From JBDTNQ01 sp039933635 (GTDB lineage: Bacteria > Acidobacteriota > Vicinamibacteria > Vicinamibacterales > SCN-69-37), in the NCBI GenBank assembly GCA_039933635.1, contig JBDTNQ010000150.1, forward strand, positions 1 to 8,005: a DNA stretch of 8,005 bases, in the 5' to 3' direction. The stretch's first letter is position 1. Each line of letters begins with the position of its first letter. Shown piece after piece: positions 6,808 to 8,005 of this stretch. Made by a program: the position numbers and the translations under genes. Under the pieces are notes generated by a model. It did not search any database. It was given only the letters and a program-made list of their open reading frames with translations, and was not told the origin of the DNA.

Positions 6808-6811
<4 letters not shown>
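5687..6811 (+). CDS. tal: Transaldolase
   Basis: Transaldolase moves a dihydroxyacetone unit from sedoheptulose-7-P to glyceraldehyde-3-P, giving erythrose-4-P and fructose-6-P, in the cytosol. The protein has 374 residues, matching the longer actinobacterial/cyanobacterial-style class and not the roughly 220-residue class. Motifs in order: GLTSNPTIF (46-54), SLEVSP (112-117), LMKIPGTPEG (143-152) with the Schiff-base Lys145, NVTLLFS (167-173), VASMFISRWD (203-212) and LLWASTSTKDP (261-271). The last 16 or so residues are rich in Ser, Ala, Pro and Lys and are probably a disordered tail. ATG 5687 has GAGG five bases upstream. The stop codon overlaps the GTG start of pgi in a GTGA, indicating translational coupling. 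Fructose-6-P made here is the substrate of that neighbour. Confidence 0.96.

Positions 6812-8005
<1,194 letters not shown>

Overview
This window comes from a GC-rich bacterial chromosome and reads as ordinary core carbon metabolism. It holds seven densely packed protein genes. Five belong to the pentose phosphate pathway and its link to glycolysis: transketolase (partial), 6-phosphogluconate dehydrogenase, glucose-6-phosphate dehydrogenase, transaldolase and glucose-6-phosphate isomerase (partial). The other two encode a tandem PRC-barrel protein and a CAX-type cation/proton antiporter. I see no tRNA, rRNA, CRISPR array, insertion sequence, phage gene or plasmid function. The short-form Gnd, the GC-rich coding and the double PRC-barrel protein suggest a free-living environmental bacterium. 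An Acidobacteriota-like or similar soil lineage is a guess from protein style only; the sequence does not fix the phylum.

Layout, left to right. Bases 1-796 (minus) hold the N-terminal 265 residues of transketolase, running off the left edge. Bases 874-1677 (minus) hold the PRC-barrel protein, which probably lies upstream of tkt in the same transcription direction. Bases 1678-1876 are a divergent intergenic region with an unusual concentration of dyad symmetries. Bases 1877-2950 (plus) hold the antiporter and 3143-4162 (plus) hold gnd, separated by 192 bases containing a perfect 9-bp inverted repeat. zwf (4190-5584, minus) converges on gnd across a 27-base gap that contains a GC-rich hairpin. 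A short divergent region with another dyad (about 5585-5686) then leads to tal (5687-6811, plus), which overlaps pgi (6808 to the right edge, plus) by four bases.

How the genes work together: Pgi interconverts fructose-6-P and glucose-6-P. Zwf oxidises glucose-6-P to 6-phosphogluconolactone, and Gnd oxidises and decarboxylates 6-phosphogluconate to ribulose-5-P. Transketolase and transaldolase return the pentose phosphates to glycolytic intermediates. The lactonase (pgl) and the pentose-5-P isomerase and epimerase are not in this window. The antiporter and the PRC-barrel protein have no obvious metabolic link to the cycle. They sit between its two halves and share a divergent promoter region.

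The points most worth a second look are the cofactor-determining positions of Zwf and Gnd, the gapless internal duplication of the PRC-barrel protein, the repeated ACGAT half-sites between that gene and the antiporter gene, and the translationally coupled tal-pgi pair. I found no convincing undescribed system.
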